Shown here: piece by piece, positions 1 to 8,610 of the stretch | Position numbering within the stretch: position 1 is the stretch's first letter | How the letters are laid out: every line of letters starts with the position of its first letter | Made by a program: the position numbers and the translations under genes | Assembly: GCA_963738575.1 (NCBI GenBank) | Contig: CAVTWY010000001.1 | Coordinates: forward strand, 744,001-808,000 | DNA from: CAVTWY01 sp963738575 | Lineage (GTDB): Bacteria; Pseudomonadota; Gammaproteobacteria; Burkholderiales; Burkholderiaceae_C | Reading direction: 5' to 3' | Length of the DNA stretch: 64,000 nt | Notes under the pieces: model-generated | What the model was told of the DNA's origin: nothing | What the model saw: only the letters and a program-made list of their open reading frames with translations | The model's database searches: none

Positions 1-438
1 TTCATCGCCTGGGTAACCCCCAAGCGGCGTGAGCGCGTCGGGTGCAAACGCCATGAAGCCGTCCAGGGCCAAGCGCCGGGTGATGTCCTCGATGTGCGGA
101 TTGAGCCCTCGGTTTTCGTGAATCACCAGCACGGTTGGCAGGGGTGCCGTGCCACGGGTTGCGGGGCGCGCAAGGTACCCGCGGATGGTGCCGTTGCCGG
201 CGGCTGACGGCACCGTGGCCCATTCGGTTTTGAGGCGGGCATCATCGGCTCGCACTTGTTGAGCGGCGGCAAAGTTGGGGCTCAGGGCCGTCAACAAACC
301 GGCAGCCGACATGCCTGCCTTGGCAAACTTTTGCGCCTTGCCCAAAAAGCCGCGCCGGTCCAAGTCGCCGTGCACGTAGGCATCAAAAAGGATGAGCAGT
401 TCTTGGTCAAAGTCTTGCGACGTCAGACGAGGTGGCAT
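1..438 (-). CDS. Dienelactone hydrolase family protein (N-terminal part, runs off the window)
   Basis: This reading frame is open from an ATG at 438 to base 1, giving the first 146 residues. After a polar N-terminus it has RRGFLGKAQKFAKAG followed by a hydrophobic stretch ending in AAAQ. This resembles the Tat-dependent leader found on exported dienelactone hydrolase homologues. The mature part shows the LPTVLVIHENRGL strand-and-oxyanion segment typical of the family, which are alpha/beta hydrolases of about 230-290 residues. The catalytic Cys/Asp/His would lie outside the window. The substrate is unknown. It is divergent from the extradiol dioxygenase at 527, so the two may share a promoter region and a pathway. 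Confidence 0.8.
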   Translation of the reverse strand, partial: MPPRLTSQDFDQELLILFDAYVHGDLDRRGFLGKAQKFAKAGMSAAGLLTALSPNFAAAQQVRADDARLKTEWATVPSAAGNGTIRGYLARPATRGTAPLPTVLVIHENRGLNPHIEDITRRLALDGFMAFAPDALTPLGGYPGDE

Positions 439-526
439 GCGGGTCTCCTGGGTTGGTTGGCGCAATGCTACGCTTGCCGCGCGGTGCTTGCCAACCGTAC
501 CCACCACCCAACAAGGAGCACGGGCT

Positions 527-1516
527 TTGATCAACCTACTCGACATCCGTTACGTGCGTCTGGGCACGCGCAACCTTGCCGGGACCGACACCTATGCGCG
601 TGAGCTGCTGGGCCTGGAGTTGGCCCGCCACGAGGCAGGTTTCAGCTACTACCGCAGCGACAACCGCGACCACACGCTGGTGTACTTTGAAGGTGACCCA
701 AGTGACCACACCGTGGGGTTTGAAGTGCGCTCGCCTGAGGCACTTGACGCGGCCGCAGCAGAGCTGAGCAACGCTGGTATCAAGGTGAACTTGGGCTCAT
801 CCGAAGGGTGCGAGCAGCGGCGCGTAAAGTCATTCATCCACTTCACCGACCCCACAGGCAACAAGATTGACTTGGTGGTGGGGCCGCACCACAGCGGGCG
901 GCGCTACGTGGCATCGCGTGACGCCGGCATCACTGGCTTCAGCCACGTGGGTTTGTGCACCACCGACGCCCGGCGTGACGAGCGCTTTTGGACGCAGGTG
1001 CTCGGCGCCCGGGTGAGTGACCGCATCGGTGACGCCGCACTGCTGCGCATCGACGAGGTGCATCACAAGGTGGCGTTGTTCCCCACCACGCGCGCTGGGG
1101 TGCAACACGTTAACCACCAAGTTGAAAGCATCGACGACTTGATGCGCGCTTGGTACATGTTGCAAAGCAAAGGGGTGCGCGTGGTGTTCGGGCCCGGCCG
1201 CCACCCCACATCAGGTGCGATGTTTTTGTACTTTGAGGGGCCTGACGGCATGATCTTTGAGTACTCGACAGGCGTGCGCACCATCCGACCGGAGGATGAA
1301 GCGGCCTACCAGCCGCGGCAGTTTCCTCGCGCCAACGAGTCGTTTTGCATGTGGGGGTCGGTGCCTGACATTGCAGAGTTTCGGCAGGTGCCAGGGCAAG
1401 GGGCTGCGGGAAGCGTTGGCAAGCCTGCTATTGACGCCGAACCACTTCAGCCGCAACAAAAGCGCGAAGCGTTAACAGACCTTGCGCGTCGAGGCGGGCG
1501 TTCAATCGGCGCGTGA
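527..1516 (+). CDS. VOC-superfamily type I extradiol ring-cleavage dioxygenase
   Basis: The protein has 329 residues and two VOC (beta-alpha-beta-beta-beta) modules, the layout of 2,3-dihydroxybiphenyl 1,2-dioxygenase and catechol 2,3-dioxygenase. The C-terminal module keeps the expected Fe(II) ligands: His in GFSHVGL, His in HVNHQVES and Glu in IFEYSTG. Another His lies in the GPGRHP loop. An active enzyme opening an aromatic diol is therefore likely, with unknown substrate. The TTG start at 527 is chosen because AAGGAG lies at 513-518 and the N-terminus INLLDIRYV fits family starts. An upstream ATG at 392 would overlap the divergent hydrolase gene. The 3' end overlaps the convergent gene 1428-1862 by 89 bp. 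Confidence 0.82.
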   Translation: MINLLDIRYVRLGTRNLAGTDTYARELLGLELARHEAGFSYYRSDNRDHTLVYFEGDPSDHTVGFEVRSPEALDAAAAELSNAGIKVNLGSSEGCEQRRVKSFIHFTDPTGNKIDLVVGPHHSGRRYVASRDAGITGFSHVGLCTTDARRDERFWTQVLGARVSDRIGDAALLRIDEVHHKVALFPTTRAGVQHVNHQVESIDDLMRAWYMLQSKGVRVVFGPGRHPTSGAMFLYFEGPDGMIFEYSTGVRTIRPEDEAAYQPRQFPRANESFCMWGSVPDIAEFRQVPGQGAAGSVGKPAIDAEPLQPQQKREALTDLARRGGRSIGA

Positions 1517-1862
1517 AGCCACCTTCAAGTTGCGCCGCAGTCAGGGTGGCGGACCAGTCGGGGGCGTCGAGGTTGTAGATGGCCAAAGCGGCGGCAATGG
1601 CCGTAGGTCGCGACGCCTCATGGCACGAACCGCAGTGCTGCTTGGTGATGCTTCGCATAAGCTCGCGCAAGGCTGTGGCGTCGGGGCTTGTGGCAGTTGC
1701 TTGGGCCGCAGCAGGTTGCGAGATGCCTGAGGTTTGCAAAGATGGCGAGGGCGGTGTGGGCGGAGAACCAGGGCGCAGTGAACCGCACGCGGCAAGCATG
1801 ACGGCGCTACCAGTCAGCGCCAAGCGAAGCGTCTTCGACATGCGGATGGAGGGCGCGTCCAT
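1428..1862 (-). CDS. Small c-type cytochrome-like lipoprotein (single CxxCH)
   Basis: The predicted 144-residue protein starts with a lipoprotein leader: basic residues, a hydrophobic core and the lipobox LAAC, so it would be anchored in the periplasm. A proline/serine-rich linker follows. The motif CGSCH provides one covalent haem-c site. The rest, about 60 residues with ARLDAQGLLTLRAFVAAEV, has no recognised catalytic domain, and no distal Met ligand was identified. The start is uncertain: ATG at 1862 or 1841 would both leave a good signal peptide, and neither has a strong ribosome binding site. It may be a small electron carrier. Its 3' end overlaps the convergent dioxygenase gene. Confidence 0.6.
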   Translation of the reverse strand: MDAPSIRMSKTLRLALTGSAVMLAACGSLRPGSPPTPPSPSLQTSGISQPAAAQATATSPDATALRELMRSITKQHCGSCHEASRPTAIAAALAIYNLDAPDWSATLTAAQLEGGFTRRLNARLDAQGLLTLRAFVAAEVVRRQ

Positions 1863-2072
1863 GCTTGGTTTCGGGTATTCGGTGACCTGTAGGACTATGG
1901 TCTATTGGGGTTGACGATCTAGACGCAATGGCAGATTCTGCGCCTTTCGTCGCGACAACACCCAACGCTCCGCAATTGCAATCGTTCCTGTTGCGAGTTC
2001 CACGAGGCCTTCAGCCCTGCCGGACGCTGACATCGTTACCGGATTGACCTCGCCATGCGCCATGCTGCGGCA

Positions 2073-2966
2073 TCAAGTTTGACTTGTCTCCTCCTCCAGT
2101 TGCGACGAGAGCCAATCCAGAAGCACTCGGATGCGTGCAACGCTTTGACGTCGGCGCGGCACATAGGCTTTGAACCAGGCATCCTGTGGTGGAAACGCTG
2201 GCAGCAACGCCTCCAGCTCCCCTGCGTTCAGCGCATCGCGGCAGATGTAGTCTGGCAGGACGGCGATGCCTCTTCCGTTGCGGGCGAACTGCACAAGCGT
2301 GTGGTTGTCGTCGGCAGTCAGCCTACCAAGTACCTCGACATGCACCAACCCACGGCTACTCTGAAAAGCCCAGGTGTCGCCTGCCGGTTTGAAGACCAGG
2401 CAATTGTGCCCGGCCAGATCCCTTGGATGGTTGGGCCTGGATCGGTTGCTGAAGTAGCTCGGTGACGCGCAGAGTATGGGTTTGACGGGGCACAAGGGGA
2501 AATCGACGACCCCGTCGTAGCTCGCCGACCGGCCACTGATCGCCAGGTCGAAGCCGCCCTCGATCGGATTGGCGGAGCGGTCGACCAATGCAATCTCCAG
2601 TGTGATGCGATCATGCTGCGCCAGGAACGCGTCAAGGATCGGTCCCAATCGCATCATCGTGAGTGTGGTCGGTGCCATCAGGCGGATGTGCCCCTCCAGC
2701 TTGCCGTCGTCGCGCCGCACATCGTGCAGCACGTCGTCCACGTCCGAGATCAGTGGCGTGACGCGCGCCTGCAGTTTGCGCCCGGAGTCAGTCAAGCTTA
2801 CTTTGCGGGTGGAGCGCTCAAACAGTCGCGTCTTCAGCGCTGCCTCAAGCTGGGTGATGCGCTTAACCACAACCGAGGGCACCACGTGAAGCTGGCGTGC
2901 CGCCTCGGAAAAACCGCTGCAACTGGCCACAGCCAAGAAAGTTCTTAGGTTGGTGAGCGCGTCCAC
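2073..2966 (-). CDS. LysR-family transcriptional regulator
   Basis: The 297-residue protein has an N-terminal winged helix (residues about 3-62, with FSEAARQL and VVKRITQLEAAL typical of LysR recognition helices). The C-terminal half is a periplasmic-binding-like effector domain (about 90-290). It starts with GTG at 2966. The gene is divergent from the Bug receptor and aromatic catabolic genes starting at 3118, so it is the likely activator of that cluster, responding to the substrate or an intermediate. An inverted repeat overlaps its start region (2965-3009). The effector is unknown. Confidence 0.9.
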   Translation of the reverse strand: MDALTNLRTFLAVASCSGFSEAARQLHVVPSVVVKRITQLEAALKTRLFERSTRKVSLTDSGRKLQARVTPLISDVDDVLHDVRRDDGKLEGHIRLMAPTTLTMMRLGPILDAFLAQHDRITLEIALVDRSANPIEGGFDLAISGRSASYDGVVDFPLCPVKPILCASPSYFSNRSRPNHPRDLAGHNCLVFKPAGDTWAFQSSRGLVHVEVLGRLTADDNHTLVQFARNGRGIAVLPDYICRDALNAGELEALLPAFPPQDAWFKAYVPRRRQSVARIRVLLDWLSSQLEEETSQT

Positions 2967-3009
2967 TTGTTCATAAGCGAGATAGGTGATAGCCGAATAT
3001 AGAACAAGT
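2965..3009. promoter_or_regulatory. Candidate LysR operator in the divergent promoter
   Basis: ACTTGTTC at 2965-2972 is repeated in inverted orientation as GAACAAGT at 3002-3009. Between and over the second arm, GAATA at 2995-2999 pairs with TATTC at 3009-3013, which resembles the T-N11-A geometry of LysR boxes. Both lie between the LysR gene and the Bug receptor gene. This is a pattern inference without binding data. Confidence 0.4.
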
Positions 3010-3117
3010 ATTCACCAAATGGAACTAGTAAAGTTTCTGCAGCGCAGTTCAAAACGGTGTGTAAAAGGCGCGATGAATAGTCCTCGACACCCAACCCACT
3101 GTCACTGGAGACAAGCG

Positions 3118-4098
3118 ATGCCCTTCCATTCGATCAAGACATTCGGCGTGCTTGCCGCCCTGGCGCTGACCTGCGCTCATCCCTCGTGGGCGCAGAGCTA
3201 TCCGACGCGCGCGATCAAGATCATCACGCCGTTTGCTGCAGGGCAAGGGCCAGACATCCTGGTTCGCCTTGTTGCCGACAAGATGTCCAAGGACCTCGGC
3301 CAGGCGGTGGTCGTCGAAAACAAGCCAGGCGCAAGTGGCTTCATTGCCTTTCAAGCCGCCAAGGCTGCCCCGGCTGACGGCTACACGATGGTCCACATGG
3401 ACAGTTTTCACATCGGCACCCAGCCGTCCTTGTTCAAAAAGCTGCCGTACGACGCGTTTAAAGATTTTGACCCAGTGACCCCGCTGGTCAAGAACTACTT
3501 CTTCATCGTCGTTGCCAGCAACTCGAAGTTCAAGACGATGGGGGACCTGGTGTCATCGGCCAAGGCCAAGGCTGACGGCGTGTCCTACGGTTCTTGGGCC
3601 GTCGCCAGCCCTGGCCATTTGGGTGGGCTGCTGCTGGAGTCGAAGACGGGCACTCGAATGACGCATGTACCGTTCAAAGAGGCGCCCATGCTGTACCAGG
3701 CTGTCGCCAACGGCGAGATCGACTGGGCCGTCGGTACTGCGGCGTCGACCTCGGCGCTGTTGCAGGCCGGCAAAGTACGCTTCTTGGCCGCCGCAGCGCC
3801 CAAGCGAACGGCGGGCTACGAGAGCGTGCCAACCGTCGTTGAAGACGGCGGACCGGCGAACTTCGAGGTGGGCGGGTGGAACGGCTTTCTCGTTCCCCAT
3901 GGCACACCGGCAGACGTGACAGCCAAGCTCAACGCTGCCGTGCAGGCCGCAATGAAGTCACCCGAAATCGCGTCGCGCCTACCGCAATTCACCTACGAAC
4001 CCTACACCATGTCGGCAGCGCAGATGGCCGAGCTGATGCAAACCGAGCCGAAGAAATGGAGCGCGCTGATCAAGGCCGCCGACATCAAGCTTGACTGA
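3118..4098 (+). CDS. Bug/TctC-family tripartite tricarboxylate transporter substrate-binding protein
   Basis: The 326-residue protein has a Sec signal peptide (cleavage near HPSWAQ, about residue 23). The mature part is a Bug-type periplasmic receptor: YPTRAIKIITPFAAGQGPDILVR near the N-terminus, VVVENKPGASG, and LPYDAFKDFDPVTPL. Family members bind carboxylated aromatic or organic acids with high affinity. They often act without a cognate tctAB membrane pair, and none is seen here. ATG at 3118 is chosen over upstream starts because GGAG precedes it by 7 bases and the signal peptide then begins correctly. It heads the esterase/Rieske/LigAB cluster and probably recognises that pathway's substrate. 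Confidence 0.9.
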   Translation: MPFHSIKTFGVLAALALTCAHPSWAQSYPTRAIKIITPFAAGQGPDILVRLVADKMSKDLGQAVVVENKPGASGFIAFQAAKAAPADGYTMVHMDSFHIGTQPSLFKKLPYDAFKDFDPVTPLVKNYFFIVVASNSKFKTMGDLVSSAKAKADGVSYGSWAVASPGHLGGLLLESKTGTRMTHVPFKEAPMLYQAVANGEIDWAVGTAASTSALLQAGKVRFLAAAAPKRTAGYESVPTVVEDGGPANFEVGGWNGFLVPHGTPADVTAKLNAAVQAAMKSPEIASRLPQFTYEPYTMSAAQMAELMQTEPKKWSALIKAADIKLD

Positions 4099-4152
4099 GC
4101 GCTTCAACGCCAGCAGCAACACCAACACCAGCCCCATGCCCACGGAGACATC

Positions 4153-5106
4153 ATGCAACATCAACTGAATCGCCGTTCCCTGATCGCGTCCGCCGCCTCG
4201 GGTCTGACGGGTGCCGGGCTGGCTGTAGGCGCTTCGAGCGTGGCTGCGCAAACCAAGAAGCCCGCCTTTGTTCTCGTGCATGGCGCCTGGCATAACGCCA
4301 GCACCTACACCTTGGTGATTCAGCAACTGGCCCAACTCGGACACACTGCGGTTGCGTTGGATCTGCCGGGGCACGGGCTTGACGCCAGGCTGCCAAAAAG
4401 CTGGCGTGGGCGGCCCTTTGACAAAACGGCATTTGCCACGGAGGTGTCGCCCGTGGCGGCCACGACATTGGCGGATTACACCGCCTGCACGATTGCAGTC
4501 ATCGACCAAGTGCGGGCGCTCGGCCACGAGAAGGTGGTTTTGGTGGGTCACAGCATGGGCGGTGTGACCATCACCCAAGTTGCTGAGATGGTGCCTGCGA
4601 AGTTGTTGAAACTCGTTTACCTAACTGCCTTTTTGCCACCCAATGGCGGCAGCGGTCTGACTGCGGCGTTGATGCCTGAAGGGGCGACGAATCAAGTGCC
4701 ACCGCTGTGGCTGGCTGATCCCAAAGTGATCGGTGCGATGCGGATCGACTTTGACAGCCCGGATGCTGCCTACCAAGCGAAGATCAAGCAGGCCTTCTAT
4801 GGCGATGTCAGCGATGAGGCCTACGCGGCGATGGGCAACATGCTGGTACCGGATGACGCTGCTGCACCCACCGCCACACCCATCACGCGGACGTCGGCCC
4901 ATTGGGGTTCGGTGGAGCGCCACTACATCAGGTGCTTGCGGGACAACGCGATGCCGCAGCCGTTGGCCCAGAAAATGGTGGACGTCGCCGACAAGGAATT
5001 CCCATCCAGAAAGACCATCCTTCACTCGCTGGACACCAGCCACTCGCCTTTCCTCTCGCAGCCGCAAGCTTTGGCAAAGTTGCTCGCATCGATTGCCATG
5101 TCCTGA
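4153..5106 (+). CDS. Exported alpha/beta hydrolase (esterase-like)
   Basis: The 317-residue protein begins with a twin-arginine-like leader (NRRSLIASAA, then a hydrophobic segment ending in AAQ at about residue 33). The fold shows FVLVHGAWH for the oxyanion region and GHSMGG with the nucleophile Ser near residue 134. A late His in DTSHSPFLSQP completes the likely triad. The sequence resembles the EstC / plant methyl-esterase / hydroxynitrile-lyase branch. It follows the Bug receptor by 54 bases with GGAG before the ATG. An extracytoplasmic esterase that frees an aromatic acid from an ester before uptake would fit this position. That role is inference. Confidence 0.82.
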   Translation: MQHQLNRRSLIASAASGLTGAGLAVGASSVAAQTKKPAFVLVHGAWHNASTYTLVIQQLAQLGHTAVALDLPGHGLDARLPKSWRGRPFDKTAFATEVSPVAATTLADYTACTIAVIDQVRALGHEKVVLVGHSMGGVTITQVAEMVPAKLLKLVYLTAFLPPNGGSGLTAALMPEGATNQVPPLWLADPKVIGAMRIDFDSPDAAYQAKIKQAFYGDVSDEAYAAMGNMLVPDDAAAPTATPITRTSAHWGSVERHYIRCLRDNAMPQPLAQKMVDVADKEFPSRKTILHSLDTSHSPFLSQPQALAKLLASIAMS

Positions 5107-5168
5107 TGCCATGCGCGCATCGAACACCGGCGTCGGTTAAGCGCGACTGAGTCTGAACGACACGCTCC

Positions 5169-6152
5169 ATGGCAAGCAAACACATCGATGTGGTGGTCGC
5201 TGGAGTTCGTCAGTTGACGCCGCGGATCCGCGAGTTCCAACTGAGGGCCACCGGGGGCGGCGTGATCCCGCCGTACGCAGCCGGTGCACACATCGAAGTG
5301 CACACCGGGAATGCCGACATGGGGCTGATCGTCCGTCACTACTCGCTGATCGGTGGCACCGTCGAACGGGACGACCCTCGCAACACCTACCGCATCGCGG
5401 TGCAACGCGAAGACCGCGCCGCCGGTTCGGCCTACATCCACCGGCACTTCGAAGTGGGAACACGGCTGCGGGTTTCCGCGCCGAGCAATGATTTTCCGCT
5501 TGATCGCCGCGACGTGCACAGCCTACTCATTGCCGGGGGCATCGGCATCACACCGATTTTTTCAATGGCGCGCAGCCTTGTGCACCGACATCGAAGTTTC
5601 AGCGTGGTTTACGCCGGTCGCGAACCAGGGGTGATGGCATACCACGACGAACTGTTGCGACTGGTCGGGCCGCGCGTTCGCTTCCACCACAGTGGTACGC
5701 ACGGCGCTCAGCAACTCGATCTGCGGGCGTTGCTTGGTGCGCAGCCGTCGGGCACCACGGCCTATGTCTGCGGGCCTGGTCCCATGGTTGCCGCCACCCA
5801 GGCTGCGGGCGCCGCCATTGGCTGGCCCGCTGATCGCGTGCGAAGCGAGCGCTTTGGCACAGGAAAGAACAGCGACGATGTGGCATTCGACGTGGAACTC
5901 CGTCGTTCCGGGCGGATGGTTCGCGTCAGCAAGGACGTGAGCATTCTTGACGCGCTAACAGCGGCGAAGACTGACGTACTGTGGGACTGCCGTCGCGGCG
6001 AATGCGGCCTCTGCCCGCTGATCATCATCGAAACCGATGGCCCCATCGACCACCGCGACCGCTATCTCTCAGACGACGAAAAAACCGCCGGTGACACCCT
6101 GTGCATCTGCGTGTCGCGCATCCGCGGCAAGCGTCTCGTGCTCGACGCCTGA
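5169..6152 (+). CDS. PDR/VanB-type Rieske oxygenase reductase (flavin, NAD and C-terminal 2Fe-2S)
   Basis: The 327-residue protein has the phthalate-dioxygenase-reductase layout: an N-terminal flavin domain with RHYSLIGG (about 56-63), an NAD-binding domain with AGGIGITPIFSMA (about 120-132), and a plant-type 2Fe-2S domain at the C-terminus. In the last domain CRRGECGLC supplies three cluster cysteines, and the Cys in DTLCIC near residue 312 supplies the fourth. It passes NAD(P)H electrons to a Rieske oxygenase, here almost certainly the product of the next gene. Such reductases serve vanillate demethylases and phthalate dioxygenases. Confidence 0.92.
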   Translation: MASKHIDVVVAGVRQLTPRIREFQLRATGGGVIPPYAAGAHIEVHTGNADMGLIVRHYSLIGGTVERDDPRNTYRIAVQREDRAAGSAYIHRHFEVGTRLRVSAPSNDFPLDRRDVHSLLIAGGIGITPIFSMARSLVHRHRSFSVVYAGREPGVMAYHDELLRLVGPRVRFHHSGTHGAQQLDLRALLGAQPSGTTAYVCGPGPMVAATQAAGAAIGWPADRVRSERFGTGKNSDDVAFDVELRRSGRMVRVSKDVSILDALTAAKTDVLWDCRRGECGLCPLIIIETDGPIDHRDRYLSDDEKTAGDTLCICVSRIRGKRLVLDA

Positions 6153-6260
6153 CATCCAATCGCGAGGTCTGCCATCATCGACATTTCAACCGAAAATCAC
6201 CACCAACCGCTTGACAGTGCGGTTTTTGAACCTGGCGGCTTTGCAAACCACGCGACGCCG

Positions 6261-7280
6261 TTGGTTCGCAACTGCTGGTACGTGGCCGCGCTGAGCAGCG
6301 AGATGTCACGCAACATCATCAGCCGTCGCCTGCTGGGCGTTGATGTCGCGCTGTACCGCACGTTGGCGGGCGGGCCGGTTGCCATTCGCAATCGCTGTCC
6401 CCATCGATCATTCCCGCTGGCCAAAGGCCGACTTGAAGGCGACACGGTGATCTGTGGCTACCACGGCATGCAATTCGATCCTTCGGGTCGTTGCGTCAAC
6501 ATGCCGTCGATGCCGATCGTGCCAACCAACGCGCAGGTGCGCAGCTTCGACGTGGCTGAACGCGCGCCTCTCGTTTGGATCTGGATGGGCGACCCCGACA
6601 AGGTCGATGAATCACAGATCCCGGACACGCGATGGCTTGATGATTTGGCCTGGAAGAGTGTGAGCGGCCAGTATTTCCTGAAGTCGGACTATGTGTCGAT
6701 GCACGAAAATTTGCTCGACCAGACACACTTCCCCTTCCTGCACCCCGGTGCCATCGGCACCCCGGAATATGCGCGCTCAAAGTTGAAGATCCGACGCGAA
6801 GGCGAGATCGTGATCATCGACCGGCTGCTGAAGAACTCACCGCCCCCAGGCGTCTATGCGATGCCCACTGGGCTGACCGGCAAAAACGTGGATCGCCATT
6901 CGGAGGCGCGCTTCCAGTCCCCGGCGCTGCACATTGCGTTTGCCAAAATCGTCGACCCGGCGCCACCAGCGGGCGCTGTGTCCGAATACCGATTCAACAT
7001 CACACACTTCTTCACGCCGGAAACGAACGAGAGCATCCACTACTGGTGGTTCAATTCGCGCAATTTCGACCTCGACAACCAGGCGTCCGACGAATTTCTG
7101 CGAACCGCATCGGCAAGTGCGTACTTGCAGGACGTCGATGCGCTCGAATGGATCATGGACGTTGTACGCAAGGACACCGAGACGCAGTTTGATCTTAACT
7201 TCGCCCCTGACAAACCGGGGCTGCTGATGCGCCGTGTGTTGTACGACCGCGCCGCTGCAGAAGCCGGCCACGACATCTGA
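6261..7280 (+). CDS. Rieske non-haem iron aromatic oxygenase, VanA-like
   Basis: Counting from the TTG at 6261, the protein has 339 residues. The Rieske site is C46-P-H48 and C65-x2-H68. The mononuclear iron site follows in ENLLDQTHFPFLH, which supplies two His, the third ligand being a later acid. The N-terminus NCWYVAALSSE is like vanillate O-demethylase oxygenase, so O-demethylation or monohydroxylation of an aromatic acid is the best guess. The start is doubtful. TTG 6261 has no ribosome binding site, but the frame stays open upstream to a GAGG at 6164-6167 followed by in-frame ATC codons at 6174 and 6177. A rare ATC start adding 29 residues is therefore possible. Confidence 0.88.
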   Translation: MVRNCWYVAALSSEMSRNIISRRLLGVDVALYRTLAGGPVAIRNRCPHRSFPLAKGRLEGDTVICGYHGMQFDPSGRCVNMPSMPIVPTNAQVRSFDVAERAPLVWIWMGDPDKVDESQIPDTRWLDDLAWKSVSGQYFLKSDYVSMHENLLDQTHFPFLHPGAIGTPEYARSKLKIRREGEIVIIDRLLKNSPPPGVYAMPTGLTGKNVDRHSEARFQSPALHIAFAKIVDPAPPAGAVSEYRFNITHFFTPETNESIHYWWFNSRNFDLDNQASDEFLRTASASAYLQDVDALEWIMDVVRKDTETQFDLNFAPDKPGLLMRRVLYDRAAAEAGHDI

Positions 7281-7302
7281 GGACGCACGCAAGGCTCAAG
7301 CC

Positions 7303-8151
7303 ATGGCAAAGATCGTCGGTTGCATCGGCACGTCGCATGTTCCGACCATCGGCGTGGCTTACGACAAAGGCAAACAACAGGACCCCGCATGGAAGCCGTT
7401 GTTCGATGGCTACTTGCCTGTGGCCCGGTGGTTGGCCGAGCAGCGGGTCGACGTGTTGGTCATGTTTTACAACGACCATTGCACCAGCTTGTTTTTCGAC
7501 CTTTATCCGACGTTTGCGCTGGGCGTGGGTAAAGCGTTTCCCATTGCCGACGAAGGGGCCGGGCTGCGCGACTTGCCGCCGATAAAGGGCGACGTCGCGT
7601 TGCAAGTGCACATCGCCGAGTCGCTGGTCAACGACGAGTTCGACATCACCATTTTCCAGGACAAACCCATTGATCACGGCTGTGCGTCACCACTCCCGCT
7701 GTTGTGGCCCCACAAGCCGGACTGGCCGGGTACAGTCGTGCCCATGGCGGTGAACGTGCTGCAGTTCCCGTTGCCGACGGCCAAGCGCTGCTGGCGCCTT
7801 GGGCAGGCTGTACGCCGCGCCATTGAGGCCTATCCCGAGGATTTGCGGGTCGTGGTGGTCGGCACTGGCGGCCTGTCGCACCAGGTTCACGGCGAGCGCG
7901 CCGGGTTCAACAACGCAGCGTGGGACATGCGCTTTCTCGAACTGCTCGAGCACGACCCGGAACAACTCGCGGCGATGTCGCATGCCGACTTCATTCGCCT
8001 GGGTGGTGCGGAAAGTGTCGAACAGATCATGTGGCTGGCAATGCGCGGCGCGATGAGCCCTAAAGTGCACAAGCTGCACCAAAACTATTACCTTGCAACG
8101 ACGACCGCGATGACAGTCGTGTTGTTTGAGGACGAAGGGGCGGGCGCTTGA
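7303..8151 (+). CDS. ligB: Protocatechuate 4,5-dioxygenase beta subunit-like class III extradiol dioxygenase
   Basis: The 282-residue protein aligns along its length, from memory, with LigB of protocatechuate 4,5-dioxygenase. Metal-ligand His candidates are H12 in GTSHVP and H59 in YNDH, with a Glu in the GGAESVEQIMW segment. The catalytic His lies in GTGGLSHQ. It would open a protocatechuate- or gallate-like ring meta to the hydroxyls using Fe(II) and O2. ATG at 7303 is chosen because the LigB-type N-terminus MAKIVGCIGTSH starts there and AAGG lies just upstream. The TTG of the alpha subunit overlaps its stop, consistent with an alpha-beta complex. Substrate could also be a methylated gallate. 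Confidence 0.9.
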   Translation: MAKIVGCIGTSHVPTIGVAYDKGKQQDPAWKPLFDGYLPVARWLAEQRVDVLVMFYNDHCTSLFFDLYPTFALGVGKAFPIADEGAGLRDLPPIKGDVALQVHIAESLVNDEFDITIFQDKPIDHGCASPLPLLWPHKPDWPGTVVPMAVNVLQFPLPTAKRCWRLGQAVRRAIEAYPEDLRVVVVGTGGLSHQVHGERAGFNNAAWDMRFLELLEHDPEQLAAMSHADFIRLGGAESVEQIMWLAMRGAMSPKVHKLHQNYYLATTTAMTVVLFEDEGAGA

Positions 8152-8507
8152 ATCCGCAACTAGAAGGCGTCGAATCAATCGGCGGCACCTACGTTTTCGA
8201 CTTGCTTGTCAGCAACCGCACCTTGAGGCTCAACCGCTTCTTCTGGCACATGACTGGCAAGCTTTGGCGCGAGCGCTTCGAGGCCGACCCAGAGCAATTG
8301 ATGGTTGAGGCGGGTCTCAATGATCGGGAAATGCACCTGGTTCGCAAACGCGACTGGCTTGGGCTCATCCAGTACGGCGTAAACTTTTTCGCGCTGGAGA
8401 AGTTTGCGCGGGTGTCGAAGCAAAGCAACCTCGAGGTCTACGCGGCGTTTCGCGGAGAAAGCTTCGATGACTTCATGACGACCAGGTGTGTTCCAGAGGC
8501 GCGGTGA
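8148..8507 (+). CDS. ligA: Protocatechuate 4,5-dioxygenase alpha subunit-like protein
   Basis: This 119-residue LigA-family protein is the small, all-helical subunit that caps the LigB active site. It shows the family pattern GTYVFDLLVSNR, then LNRFF, then VRKRDWLGLIQYGVNFFALEKFARV. It starts with TTG at 8148, overlapping the ligB stop codon by four bases (TTGA), so translation is probably coupled and the subunits made in equal amount. It ends the cluster that began at 3118. Later meta-cleavage enzymes (LigC, LigI, LigJ, LigK types) are not in this window. Confidence 0.88.
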   Translation: MNPQLEGVESIGGTYVFDLLVSNRTLRLNRFFWHMTGKLWRERFEADPEQLMVEAGLNDREMHLVRKRDWLGLIQYGVNFFALEKFARVSKQSNLEVYAAFRGESFDDFMTTRCVPEAR

Positions 8508-8610
8508 GGTGCCTTGGTTCAAAAAAAAGGCGCCCCGCGTCGAGGCAGCCGGCCCATGCCCGATACCCTGGCACGAGGCCCATCAGGGCAGGTGGCGGCC
8601 AAGGCAACAC

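Noticed and set aside
8519..8545. Run of eight A with GGTGCC...GGCGCC as a terminator between ligA and the LysR gene
   Set aside because: The stem is short and imperfect, and the A/T run is not placed well for either transcript, so no terminator is claimed.
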